From: Streptomyces sp. NBC_00237
GTDB taxonomy: Bacteria > Actinomycetota > Actinomycetes > Streptomycetales > Streptomycetaceae
Direction of reading: 5' to 3'
DNA length: 64,000 bases
NCBI RefSeq assembly: GCF_026342435.1
Contig: NZ_JAPEMT010000003.1
Location: 496,001-560,000 of the forward strand
In this document: piece by piece, positions 8,809-17,329 of the stretch
Numbering within the stretch: the first letter of the stretch is position 1
How the letters are laid out: every line of letters starts with the position of its first letter
The notes under the pieces: generated by a model
Database searches by the model: none
Told to the model about the DNA's origin: nothing
The model's input: only the letters and a program-made list of their open reading frames with translations
Position numbers and translations under genes: made by a program

Positions 8809-9681
8809 GTGAAGCTCGCACGCCCCCGCACCACCCTCGCCGTCGGCGCCACCGCCGCCGCTGCCGTGGCCGCGCTCGCCACCCTCACCCCCGCCGCCTC
8901 GGCGACGCCCGACCGGGCCGCTCCCCAGGCCCCCGCGCCCGCCCACCCTGCGGCGCACCGGACCAAGCCCACGGTGGTCCTGGTCCACGGCGCGTTCGCC
9001 GACGCCTCCGGCTGGGAGGCCACCGTGAACCGCCTTCGCCGCGACGGCTATCCGGTACGGGCCGTCGCCAACCCGCTGCGCGGACTCGACCACGACGCCG
9101 CCTACGTCACCGGTCTCCTCAAGAGCATCAAGGGCCCCAAGATCGTGGTCGGCCACTCCTACGGCGGCGCGGTCATCACCAATGCCGCCGCCTCCGTCCC
9201 CGACGTCAGGGCACTCGTGTACGTCGCCGCGTTCGTGCCCGACACGGGGGAGTCGCTGGGCTCCCTGCTGGAGGAGCACGCCGACCCCACCGTCCCGGCG
9301 CTGCCCCAGCAGACGTTCACGTACACCCGCCCGGACAACACCACCGGCACGGACGTCTTCCTCGACCCCGCCCGCTTCCGCGCCGCCTTCGCCGCCGACG
9401 TACCGGCCCGCGAAGCGGACTTCATGGCCGCCTCCCAACGCCCCATCGCCGTCGAGGTGTTCGGGCAGCCCACGAAGGAGGCCGCCTGGAAGAAGCTGCC
9501 CTCCTGGGCCCTGGTCGCCACCCAGGACCAGGCGATCCCGCCGAGCCTGGAGCGGTTCATGGCCCGGCGCGCGGGCGCACACATCACGGAGGTGCGCAGC
9601 TCGCACGCCGCGATGGTCAGCAACCCGGAGGCCGTGACCCGCCTCGTCCAGCAGGCGGACCGGGCCACCCGCCGACCCTGA
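8809..9681 (+). CDS. Secreted alpha/beta hydrolase (EstC/chloroperoxidase-like)
   Basis: 290 residues from GTG at 8809, preceded by AGGAA; the longer upstream frame is low-complexity and has no signal peptide. Residues 1-31 are a classical Sec signal (basic KLARPR, then an Ala-rich core, cleavage near ASA-TPD). The mature domain has the oxyanion HGAFADAS, nucleophile elbow GHSYGG, an acid in ATQDQAIPP and a His in SSHAAM, a complete Ser-Asp-His triad. The family contains esterases and cofactor-free haloperoxidase-like enzymes. As the last gene of the GMC-ADH block it may release or take up an ester of the alcohol substrate. Two hairpins follow the stop. Confidence 0.85.
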   Translation: MKLARPRTTLAVGATAAAAVAALATLTPAASATPDRAAPQAPAPAHPAAHRTKPTVVLVHGAFADASGWEATVNRLRRDGYPVRAVANPLRGLDHDAAYVTGLLKSIKGPKIVVGHSYGGAVITNAAASVPDVRALVYVAAFVPDTGESLGSLLEEHADPTVPALPQQTFTYTRPDNTTGTDVFLDPARFRAAFAADVPAREADFMAASQRPIAVEVFGQPTKEAAWKKLPSWALVATQDQAIPPSLERFMARRAGAHITEVRSSHAAMVSNPEAVTRLVQQADRATRRP

Positions 9682-9712
9682 CCCACAGGGCCGGCCTCCC
9701 GGCAACACCCGT

Positions 9713-9772
9713 GCTCCGGACGGCATCGTGCCGTCCGGAGCGCTCCGTCGGGCCCGAGCCCCTCTCGGGCCC
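9713..9772. terminator. Tandem hairpins after alpha/beta hydrolase
   Basis: The first stem is perfect: GCTCCGGACGGCA (9713-9725), loop TCG, then its complement 9729-9741. A second 9-bp stem, GGGCCCGAG (9750-9758) with CTCGGGCCC (9764-9772), follows at once. Together they look like a strong terminator for the upstream block. Confidence 0.8.
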
Positions 9773-9843
9773 GCGTCCCCCGGTCCGTGAGCCCGCATCT
9801 CCACGGGCCCGCGATCCCGACGTACGAAAGCAGAACCCGCGCC

Positions 9844-10330
9844 ATGCCAGCCCGCCCCACGCCCGCCTTCCTCCGCTCCGGTTCCGGCCGCAGGACAGCG
9901 GCGTACCTGCTGGCGTTCGCGGTCCTCCACGTCGTCGCCGTAGGGACGCCGATCGGCCGGCGTGCGGAGAACGCGCTGGTGGCGGGCTACGCCGACCAGG
10001 CGAGGATCTTCCCCCTCGCCCAGTCCTGGGGCCCGCCGCCCCTCACGCACGAAGTGCTGCTCCCCGCCGTGAGTCTGGCCCTGATCGTGGTGGTCGCCCT
10101 CGCACGGCGACGCCTGCGGGAAGGCTGTGCCGCCGCCGTCGTGCTGGGTCTCGCGCTCGTCGTCCCCGGCAGGGCAAGGGGCTGGGCGCGGTCCTGCTGG
10201 CCTGCGCGGCGTTCACCATCGCCCACGGAGTGCTCGGTGCCGGCACGCCGGACGGCCGGACGCGGCCCCGCACCCGGTACGTACTGCCTCTCACGGCTCC
10301 GGTCGCAGCGCCCGCGCCGCGCGCTGCGGA
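9844..10330 (+). pseudogene. PAP2 phosphatase remnant (internal deletion plus frameshift)
   Basis: From ATG at 9844 the frame encodes a typical membrane start with hydrophobic segments AAYLLAFAVLHVVAVG, VLLPAVSLALIVVVAL and AAAVVLGLALVVPG, like streptomycete PAP2 membrane phosphatases. After VVPG (near 10168) the frame turns into Arg-rich noise. The apparent last transmembrane part (GLGAVLLACAAFTIAHGVL) continues in another frame from about 10175. The catalytic PAP2 motifs (KxxxxxxRP, PSGH, SRxxxxxHxxxD) are absent. The simplest reading is loss of the catalytic core with a frame change, so the product is dead. An unrelated short membrane protein is the alternative. Confidence 0.7.
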
Positions 10331-10337
10331 CATGCCG

Positions 10338-10369
10338 GTGCCGGGGACCACGGCGGTGGCCCCCGGCAC
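10338..10369. terminator. Convergent hairpin
   Basis: GTGCCGGGGACCAC (from 10338) pairs with the segment ending 10369 (GTGGCCCCCGGCAC), with about two mismatches. It lies between the PAP2 remnant and the stop of the FMN reductase, where a bidirectional terminator is expected. Confidence 0.55.
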
Positions 10370-10407
10370 GGGGTCGGCGGGCACGGTGGCGCCCGCCGGA
10401 GAGGCGG

Positions 10408-11004
10408 TCAGACCGCAGACGGTTCCGCCAGTTCCAGTTCCGCGCGCGCCCGGGTGTGCTGCGCGAGGTGGACCAGCTCCCTCAGCAACTCCCTCAGCAG
10501 GCTCTCGGTGAACTCGTCGGCGAGGAACGTGCCGTCCGCGTCGAAGCGCTGGTGGGATCGGAAGACGGTCACCTCGGGGTGCGCCACCACGGGCGCCTGG
10601 ACCCGGTGCAGGATCTGCCGCAGGACGAGCTGCCCGCGCGCGGTGCCGAACTGGGAGGGCGAGGCGCCCAGGATCGCGGTGGCCTTGCCGAGCAGGCTGG
10701 AGTCCCCGGCCGGGCGGGACAGCCAGTCGAGGGCGTTCATCAGCACGCCGGGGATCGCCGAGTTGTACTCCGGCGTCGCGATGACGAGGCCGTCGGCCTC
10801 CCGGACCCGGTTGCGCAGGTCCACGACCGAGGCGGGCGGGACGTCCTCCCGGTCCTGGTTGAAGTACGGCAGTTCGCCCAGGCCCTCGTGGACCTCGACG
10901 GTGACGCCCGCCGGGGCACGGCGGGCGAGGGCGTGCAGCAGGGCGGTGTTGTGGGATTCGCGGCGCAGACTGCCGGAGAGGGCGAGGAAACGCAGGTCGG
11001 ACAT
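10408..11004 (-). CDS. NADPH-dependent FMN reductase
   Basis: 198 residues from ATG at 11004, with GGAG about 13 nt upstream; the further upstream in-frame Met is ignored. The flavodoxin-like fold starts LRFLALSGSLRRESHN, the phosphate-binding loop of FMN. It continues with ATPEYNSAIPGVLMNALDWLSR, the family signature near residue 75-95. The enzyme reduces FMN or quinone-like acceptors with NAD(P)H and is cytoplasmic. It ends convergently with the PAP2 remnant and is 140 bp from the catalase-like gene on the same strand, so a redox-stress role is plausible but inferred. Confidence 0.87.
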   Translation of the reverse strand: MSDLRFLALSGSLRRESHNTALLHALARRAPAGVTVEVHEGLGELPYFNQDREDVPPASVVDLRNRVREADGLVIATPEYNSAIPGVLMNALDWLSRPAGDSSLLGKATAILGASPSQFGTARGQLVLRQILHRVQAPVVAHPEVTVFRSHQRFDADGTFLADEFTESLLRELLRELVHLAQHTRARAELELAEPSAV

Positions 11005-11144
11005 GGTGGGGTGGCTCCAGATCGGTCGAGGGTGGAGAGGGATCGCCGAGGACGGGGCGGGGCCGTTCGTCCCCGGGACGAGCACGAGGAGGCAGTCGTA
11101 CGGTCGTGTGCCGTACGGCCGCCGTCAGGTGCGGGGCGTGCGGC

Positions 11145-12143
11145 TCAGGCGCGGCGCGCCCGCGCGGCTCGGTACACCCGGCTGCGGTCGGCCGCCAGCC
11201 GGTCCCTGGGCGCGGCGACGCCCTCCGGCAGCCGCAGCGGGTCGAAGTCGGGTTCCACGGACGGCGTTCCGGCACGGTCCAGGGTGAGGGTGCCGAGCGG
11301 CACCGTACGGTCCGAGGCCCACAGGCGGGTCGGGTCGTGCACCTCGTCCCCGTCCCCGGGGAGGTGGGCCACGAGGTCGAAACGGGCGGGGAGTTCGCCG
11401 GGCAGGCCCCGGGAGAGGTAGTCGCCCGGCCGGGCCGAGGCATCTTCCGGGGAGAGCGGATCGACCGGCCGCAGGGGCCGCCAGCTCAGGCGCGCCCAAC
11501 GGACCGTGCCCGCCGCGTCGGTCAGCCCGAAGGCGTGCACCGAATGGTAGGCGAGAGCGGTGAAGCCCGCCGCCGGGCGGGACTGCTGGGCGAGCCCCAG
11601 GGCGGTCGCCGCCTCCGGGCGGCGGGCCAGGAACGCGGGCACGGCGTCGGGGTCCGGGGAGTTCGTCGCCCGGAGGAACTCGACCATGTGCGCGCCGGTC
11701 CGCACGAAGAACACCGGCAGCGTGAACATCACGAGGTCCAGACCGCCGATCCGGACCGCGAGACCGTGGTCGCCGGGATCGCCGTCGTGCCCGCCGGGGC
11801 CGCCGAGCGTGCTGGAGAACCGGGCCGTGGCGGCGGTCGCGGGCTCGATGAAGAGAGCGGCGGTGCTCAGCTCCGCAGCCCGGGCCGAGGGGGTGAACCC
11901 GCCGACGGCCCACGCCCCACGGGCGTGCAGGAGGCGGTCGCCGGGGTCGGCACCGGTCGCCCCGGCCACCTGCTCGACGAGCGCGGCCCCGGTGTGTCCG
12001 GTGCCGTCGTGTCCGGTGCCGTCCGGCCCGGCGACGTGAGCGCCACCGGCCAACGAAGGGCTGGCCGACGAAGCGCTGGCCAAGGAAGTGCTGGCCAACG
12101 AAGCGCTGTCCACAGAAGCGCTGGCCAAGAAAGTGCTGGTCAT
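11145..12143 (-). CDS. Catalase-related heme peroxidase (small catalase, SrpA-like)
   Basis: 332 residues from ATG at 12143. After a repetitive N-terminal tract (residues 3-33, Ser/Ala/Leu pentads) the catalase-like domain begins at ALVEQVAG. It shows HARGAWAVGGF with the distal His, the RAAELSTAALF segment, LAVRIGGLDLVMFTLPVFF and a C-terminal AYHSVHAFGLTDAAG region in place of the proximal heme ligand area. Small catalase-like proteins act as heme peroxidases or minor catalases. The N-terminal tract is encoded by the 15-bp repeat at 12061-12135 and is probably not part of the ancestral domain. The gene is divergent from a LAL regulator. Confidence 0.75.
   Translation of the reverse strand: MTSTFLASASVDSASLASTSLASASSASPSLAGGAHVAGPDGTGHDGTGHTGAALVEQVAGATGADPGDRLLHARGAWAVGGFTPSARAAELSTAALFIEPATAATARFSSTLGGPGGHDGDPGDHGLAVRIGGLDLVMFTLPVFFVRTGAHMVEFLRATNSPDPDAVPAFLARRPEAATALGLAQQSRPAAGFTALAYHSVHAFGLTDAAGTVRWARLSWRPLRPVDPLSPEDASARPGDYLSRGLPGELPARFDLVAHLPGDGDEVHDPTRLWASDRTVPLGTLTLDRAGTPSVEPDFDPLRLPEGVAAPRDRLAADRSRVYRAARARRA
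12061..12135. repeat. 15-bp tandem repeat, five copies, in frame
   Basis: Five 15-bp units of the form CTGGCCAANGAAGNG run from 12061 to 12135. They lie in frame at the N terminus of the catalase-like gene, where they encode imperfect pentads such as ASLAS and TSLAS. Confidence 0.85.
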
Positions 12144-12254
12144 GGCGGTGACACTAGGGAGCCCGACCACTCCCGCGCATCGGTCACCGTATCGGTCGGC
12201 CCCGCCGCAGGCCCCCGTCGGGCCGCACGCGGAGCCGCATAGGATCCAAGGGAA

Positions 12255-14975
12255 ATGGTTGTGTACGGGCGGTTCGAAGAGAAGTCAGAGCTCGACCGCG
12301 CCCTCGACGGGGCGCGCGCGGGCAAGGGGGCGGCACTGGTGCTCTGGGGCGACCCGGGCATCGGCAAGACCGCGTTGCTGGAGTACGCGGCCGAACGCGC
12401 CGACGGCTTCACCGTCATCGGCTGCCGGGGCAGCCGGATGGAATCGGGGCTCGCCTTCGCCGCCCTGCACGGGCTGCTGTGGCCGCTGGCCGACCGCATC
12501 GACGCCCTGCCCCCGCCGCAGGCCGCCGCCCTGCACGCGGCACTCGGCCACAGCGGAGACGTCACCGACCGGTTCCTCATCGGCGTCGCCACCCTGACCC
12601 TGCTCACCGAACTCGCGGCGGAGCGGCCCCTGTTGATATCCGTCGACGACGCGGACTGGCTCGACGAACCGACCGCCGAGTGCCTGGGGTTCGTCGCCCG
12701 GCGGCTGCCCGCCGACCCCGTGGTGCTGCTGCTGACCGGTCACACCGACCCCGCCGCGTGCGGGCCCTGGGAGGGGCTGCGGCCGTTGGCGCTCCCGCCG
12801 CTGACCGACACCGAGGCGGCGGAGTACCTCCGCTCCGAAGTGCCGGACGCGGACGAGGAGACCGTGCGGCGGACCGTACGGGTCGCCTGCGGCAATCCCC
12901 TCGCCCTGCGCGAACTCCCCACCCTCACCGCCGAATCGGGGGAGCGGCTGCCCGTCGGTCCCCGGCTGCGCCGCGCCTTCGGCGCCCGTACCGCACGGCT
13001 CTCCCCCTCCGCACGAACCCTCCTGCTGGTCGCCGCCGCCGAAGACCGGGGCGACCCCGGCCTCGTGCGCGAGGCCGCGACCGGGCTCGACGCCGGAGCG
13101 AGCGCCTGGGAGGAGGTGACGCGGTCGGGACTGCTCGCCGTACAGGACGGCCGGGTCCGGTTCCTCGCGCCGCTCGTCGGCGCGGTCGTCTACGAAGAGG
13201 CCCGCTTCCCCGAACGCCGTTCGGTGCACCGTGCGTTGGCGCAGGTCCTGCGCGCACACGGTGTCGAGAACGGCCTGCGGGCCTGGCATCTGGCAGCCGC
13301 CGCCGACGACTGCGACGAAGAGGTGGCGGCCCTGCTCGAAAGCAGCGCCCGCACCGACAGGGCCCGAGGCGGCTTCGCGTCCGCCGCCCGCGCGCTCGGC
13401 CGGGCCGCCGAACTGTCCCCGGCGCCCGCCGACGCCGCCCGACGGCTCGCCCTCGCGGCACGCGCCGCCTGGGAGTGCGGCCAGCTGGGCAAGGCCGGTG
13501 AACTTCTCGACCGGGCGGCGCGACTGGTGTCCGAGCCCGAAGCCGCCGAGGCCAGCGGCGGGCTGCGCGGCATCATCGAGTTCGCCCACGGCGACCAGGA
13601 GAGCGCCCACCAGCTGCTGCTCCGCCACAGCCTCGCCGTGTCCGACCCCGCGCAGGCCGTGGAACTGGCCTGCCTCGCCGTACGGGCGGGCTGGGCCGGC
13701 GGCTCCCCGGAGCGGCAGGCCACGGCACTGTGCCGGGTCGCCGAACTCACCCGAGAGGCGGGCACGGAGGGGCCGGGCGCGGCGGAGGCGGCCCTGCTGC
13801 CCGCCCTCACCCAGTGGTGGGGCGACGGTCGGGCGGGGGAGCGGGTCCCGGCGGAGGAGACCGTCGCCCGGCTCGGCGCGGTGTCCTGGCGGCTGATGCC
13901 GCCCGCGCCGCTGGCCGTCGCGTGGGGCGTCGAGCCGGTCCTGGCCGAGGCGTTCCGCCGCAAGGCCGAGGAACTGCGCGGGACGGACGCGACGAGCGCC
14001 CTGGTGCTGGCCGTGCCGCAGACCGTCATGATCGACATCATGGGCGGGCGCTGGACCGAGGCCACGGCGGACGCCTCCGAGACGCTGAAGCTCGCCGAGG
14101 AGATCGGTGCGGACCACGCCGCCTCCCAGTGCCGCAACTCCCTGGCCTGGCTCGCGGCACTGCGCGGCGACGAGTCCGAGACCCTCCGGCTCACCGCGCG
14201 CACGCTGGAGCAGTCGGTGCCGCGCGGAGTGCGCGCGCTGAGCGCAGCCGCGTACTGGCACCGGGCGAAGGCCGCCCTGTTCGCCGGACGCCCGCAGGAC
14301 GCCCTCGACCGGCTGCTGCCCCTCGCCGAACCCGGACACCGGGCGGCCCACGCCACCTTCGTCCTGCTCGCCGCCGCCGACACCGTGGAGGCGGCCGTCC
14401 GCGCGGGCCGCCCGGAAGCGGGTGAAGCCGCCCTGCGGACGCTGCGCTCCTGGGCGGACCGCACCGGCGCCGCCTGGGCGATCGCCGCCGCGCACCAGAG
14501 CACGGCGCTGCTGGCCGCCGACCGCGCCGAGGAGGAGTTCCGGGCGGCCCTCGACGTACCCGGGGCGTCCGACCGGCCGTTCACCCACGCGCGCACCCGC
14601 CTCCTGTACGGCGAGTGGCTGCGGCGCGCCCGGCGCCGTACCGACGCACGCGTGCAGCTCGCCGAGGCCGCCGACGTCTTCCGCCGCCTCGGTGCCCGAC
14701 CGCTGCTCGAACGGGCCCTGAACGAACAGGAACTGACGGGCCAACAGCTCCGCCGCGACACTGTCCGCGACGAGGCGGCACTCACCCCGCAGGAACTGCG
14801 CGTCGCCCGCCTCGCCGCCGAAGGGCTGACCAACCGGGAGATCGCCGCCCATCTCCTCATCAGCCCCCGCACGGTGGGCCACCACCTCTCCAACGTCTTC
14901 CCGAAGCTGGGGATCGTCGCGCGGGGGGAGCTGGCCCGGGTGGACTTCGACAACGGGATGCGGCTGATCGCGTGA
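12255..14975 (+). CDS. LuxR-family ATP-binding (LAL) transcriptional regulator
   Basis: 906 residues. An N-terminal STAND ATPase has Walker A GDPGIGKTALL (about 32-42) and a Walker-B-like LLISVDDADWLD (about 130). The centre is long and TPR-like. The C-terminal LuxR HTH is canonical: LTPQELRVARLAAEGLTNRE, then IAAHLLISPRTVGHHLSNVF (about 845-890). The N-terminal GRFEEKSELDRAL is typical of the family. It is divergent from the catalase-like gene (111-bp gap) and 58 bp before a GNAT gene on its own strand. Targets are unknown; the second GMC/ALDH block downstream is a candidate by position only. Confidence 0.9.
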   Translation: MVVYGRFEEKSELDRALDGARAGKGAALVLWGDPGIGKTALLEYAAERADGFTVIGCRGSRMESGLAFAALHGLLWPLADRIDALPPPQAAALHAALGHSGDVTDRFLIGVATLTLLTELAAERPLLISVDDADWLDEPTAECLGFVARRLPADPVVLLLTGHTDPAACGPWEGLRPLALPPLTDTEAAEYLRSEVPDADEETVRRTVRVACGNPLALRELPTLTAESGERLPVGPRLRRAFGARTARLSPSARTLLLVAAAEDRGDPGLVREAATGLDAGASAWEEVTRSGLLAVQDGRVRFLAPLVGAVVYEEARFPERRSVHRALAQVLRAHGVENGLRAWHLAAAADDCDEEVAALLESSARTDRARGGFASAARALGRAAELSPAPADAARRLALAARAAWECGQLGKAGELLDRAARLVSEPEAAEASGGLRGIIEFAHGDQESAHQLLLRHSLAVSDPAQAVELACLAVRAGWAGGSPERQATALCRVAELTREAGTEGPGAAEAALLPALTQWWGDGRAGERVPAEETVARLGAVSWRLMPPAPLAVAWGVEPVLAEAFRRKAEELRGTDATSALVLAVPQTVMIDIMGGRWTEATADASETLKLAEEIGADHAASQCRNSLAWLAALRGDESETLRLTARTLEQSVPRGVRALSAAAYWHRAKAALFAGRPQDALDRLLPLAEPGHRAAHATFVLLAAADTVEAAVRAGRPEAGEAALRTLRSWADRTGAAWAIAAAHQSTALLAADRAEEEFRAALDVPGASDRPFTHARTRLLYGEWLRRARRRTDARVQLAEAADVFRRLGARPLLERALNEQELTGQQLRRDTVRDEAALTPQELRVARLAAEGLTNREIAAHLLISPRTVGHHLSNVFPKLGIVARGELARVDFDNGMRLIA

Positions 14976-15033
14976 GGGGCGGAGCCGTCTCTCAGCCGAT
15001 CGAGGGGAGTGCCCCCGCTGGCAGAATGGCCGG

Positions 15034-15498
15034 ATGATCGTCAGACGTGCGCAGGAGTGCGACTTTCCCGGCTTCCTCGCCCTCGCGGGCCAGGTGGAGC
15101 ACTGGTTCGGCCCGATGGTCGAGGAGCCGGGCTTCCACGACGCGGTGCACGCGCACCTGCGCCGGTCCATGGCGCTGGTCGCCGAAACCCCCGAGGCGGG
15201 GATCGTCGGCGGGCTGCTGTTCGGCGCGGAGCCTCCGGTCCACCACGTCCACTGGCTGGTGGTCGCGGAGGCGGGCCGGGGCAAGGGCGTCGGCCGGGCG
15301 CTGATGGCCGGTGCCACGGAACGGTTCGTCCGGGGGCCAGGCACCCTCGAAGTGGTCACCTTCGGCGCCGACCACCCGGGCGCCGTCGCCAGCGGGGCCC
15401 GCGTCTTCTACGCGTCTCTGGGGTTCACCCCCGCCGAGGCGGCGGAGCCGGGTCCGGAGGGCGGGTCGCGGCAGGTCTACCGCCGGACCGTCGGCTGA
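15034..15498 (+). CDS. GNAT-family N-acetyltransferase
   Basis: 154 residues, ATG start. A single GNAT domain: N-terminal IVRRAQECDFPGFLALA, a central beta strand HVHWLVVAEAGRGKGVGRALM giving the acetyl-CoA pyrophosphate loop (GRGKGVG, about 88-94), and C-terminal FYASLGFTPAE. It transfers an acetyl group from acetyl-CoA to an amine; the acceptor is unknown. It is 58 bp downstream of the LAL regulator on the same strand and may be cotranscribed. Confidence 0.85.
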   Translation: MIVRRAQECDFPGFLALAGQVEHWFGPMVEEPGFHDAVHAHLRRSMALVAETPEAGIVGGLLFGAEPPVHHVHWLVVAEAGRGKGVGRALMAGATERFVRGPGTLEVVTFGADHPGAVASGARVFYASLGFTPAEAAEPGPEGGSRQVYRRTVG

Positions 15499-15555
15499 GC
15501 CGTACCGCGACACGACGGGGGCGGGCTGGTGCCCTCCACGGCCGACACGGGGGCG

Positions 15556-15690
15556 CGGGCCGGTGTCCGCAGTGACCGGTACGGGTGCGCGGCCCGGTGT
15601 CCGCCGTGACCGATACAGGGGTGGCGGCCCGGTGTCCGCCGTGACCGATACAGGGGTGGCGGGCCGATGTCCGCCATGACCGATACGGCG
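15556..15690. repeat. About 35-bp tandem repeat, four copies
   Basis: Four degenerate units of 34-35 bp, aligned on GGTGTCCGC at 15562, 15596, 15631 and (as GATGTCCGC) 15666, fill the gap between the GNAT and GMC genes. The middle two are nearly identical. Each has GTGACCGATAC after the shared core. No ORF uses the region. Confidence 0.85.
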
Positions 15691-15769
15691 ACCGATGCGC
15701 ACCCGCCGGGGCCCACCTAGCGTCGTCCTCGTTCGGCTGACCGGCCGGCGGACGACCCAGGAGTTCCCC

Positions 15770-17293
15770 ATGCACGACAACACCCCCTCCACCCCCGCAC
15801 CGCACGACACCCTCGTCGTCGGCGGCGGCTCCGCAGGCGCCGTACTCGCCGCCCGGCTCACCGAGAACCCCGACCGCACGGTCCTCCTGCTGGAAGCCGG
15901 ACCCGCCTACGCCCCCGACGGCTACCCCGAGTCCGTCGCCTCCAGCAGCGTCCTCGGCGGCTGGACAGGCCACGACTGGGGCTACCGTTCCGAGCCCGGC
16001 TTCATCGGGCACCCCGTGGAGACCTTCCGAGGCAAGGTGCTGGGCGGTTCGTCCGCAGTCAACGGCTCGGTGGCGGTGCGCGCCCTGCCGTCCGACTTCG
16101 CCCGCTGGTCGCAGCGGGGGCTCAAGGGCTGGTCGTACGAGGACCTGCTGCCCGCGTTCAAGGCGCTGGAGGCCACCGGGGCGGGCGACGACGCCCTGCA
16201 CGGCCGCACCGGACCGCTGCCGGTCGCCCAGCTCACCCGGGACGACGTCTCGCCCATGCAGCGCGCCTTCGTCGACGCGGCCCTCGCCGACGGCATCCCG
16301 GCCGTCGACGACTTCAACGGCACCGACCCGCACGGCGTCGGCCCCTACCCCATGAACGTCCGCGACGGCGTCCGCGTCAACACCGGGATGGCGTACCTCA
16401 CCGACGCCGTGCGGGCCCGCCCCAACCTGACCGTCCGTGCGGGAACCCTCGTGGACCGCGTCCTGTTCGAGGGCACCCGGGCCGTCGGCGTGCTGCTGGC
16501 CGACGGCACCGAGATCCGGGCCCGCGAGGTGATCCTGTCGGCCGGTGCGTACGGCAGTGCCGCCGCCCTGCTCCGTTCCGGCATCGGTCCGGCCGAGGAC
16601 CTCACCGCCCTCGGCATCCCCGTCGTCGCCGACCTGCCCGTCGGCCTGCGCCTCCAGGACCACCCCTTCTTCTACAACGCGTACGCCGCCGACCCCGACC
16701 GCATCGGCGCGCAGACCCCCGTCATCGGCGCCAAGGCGTGGACCGCCTCCGTCGGGGCCGCCGAGGGCGAACTCGATCTGCACATCACCGCCACCCACCT
16801 CTTCGACCACGCCACCAGCCCCACCGGTGTCGGCTTCGTCCTCGCGGTCGCGCTCGTCCGCCCCCAGTCGCAGGGCACCCTGACCCTGGCCAGCCGCGAC
16901 CCCGAGGCCGCGCCCCGCATCGACCTCAACTTCCTCGCCGAGCCCGACGACCGGCACCGCCTCGTCGAGGGCATCCGGCTCGCCCGTCGCATCGCCGCCA
17001 CCGAGCCGCTGGCCGGTCTGATCAGCGCCGAACTGAACCCCGGCCCGCAGGCGGACACCGACGCCGCGATCGAGGCGTCGATGCTGGCCACCCTCGACAC
17101 GTACCACCACCCCACCTCCACCGCCCCGATGGGCGCCGACGACGACCCGACGGCGGTCACCGACCGGCTCGGCGCCGTGCGCGGGGTCACCGGGCTGCGC
17201 GTCGTCGACGCCTCGATCTTCCCCGACGTCCCGTCGGCGGCCACCAACCTCACGGTCATCGCGACGGCCGAACACATCGCCCGCCAGATCTGA
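15770..17293 (+). CDS. GMC-family FAD-dependent alcohol oxidoreductase (second copy)
   Basis: 507 residues from ATG at 15770, with CAGGAG just upstream; earlier in-frame codons pass through the tandem repeat. FAD motif VVGGGSAGAVLAARL (about 14-28), GMC signature FRGKVLGGSSAVNGSVAVR (about 85-103), catalytic YHHPTSTAPMG near residue 447 and C-terminal SAATNLTVIATAEHIA. It is exactly the length of the GMC enzyme at 5706 but clearly divergent in sequence. An aldehyde dehydrogenase follows at 37 bp, so alcohol to aldehyde to acid oxidation is the likely pathway. BetA/BetB-like choline oxidation is one possibility, not proven. Confidence 0.87.
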   Translation: MHDNTPSTPAPHDTLVVGGGSAGAVLAARLTENPDRTVLLLEAGPAYAPDGYPESVASSSVLGGWTGHDWGYRSEPGFIGHPVETFRGKVLGGSSAVNGSVAVRALPSDFARWSQRGLKGWSYEDLLPAFKALEATGAGDDALHGRTGPLPVAQLTRDDVSPMQRAFVDAALADGIPAVDDFNGTDPHGVGPYPMNVRDGVRVNTGMAYLTDAVRARPNLTVRAGTLVDRVLFEGTRAVGVLLADGTEIRAREVILSAGAYGSAAALLRSGIGPAEDLTALGIPVVADLPVGLRLQDHPFFYNAYAADPDRIGAQTPVIGAKAWTASVGAAEGELDLHITATHLFDHATSPTGVGFVLAVALVRPQSQGTLTLASRDPEAAPRIDLNFLAEPDDRHRLVEGIRLARRIAATEPLAGLISAELNPGPQADTDAAIEASMLATLDTYHHPTSTAPMGADDDPTAVTDRLGAVRGVTGLRVVDASIFPDVPSAATNLTVIATAEHIARQI

Positions 17294-17329
17294 CGTCCCG
17301 TCAACTCACTTCATTCGCAAGGACATGTC

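Noticed and set aside
12285..15359. 1024-residue minus-strand frame opposite the LAL regulator
   Set aside because: Shadow of the plus-strand LAL gene with clear ATPase and HTH.
15556..15690. 35-bp repeats considered as CRISPR
   Set aside because: No unique spacers between units; copies abut and degenerate.
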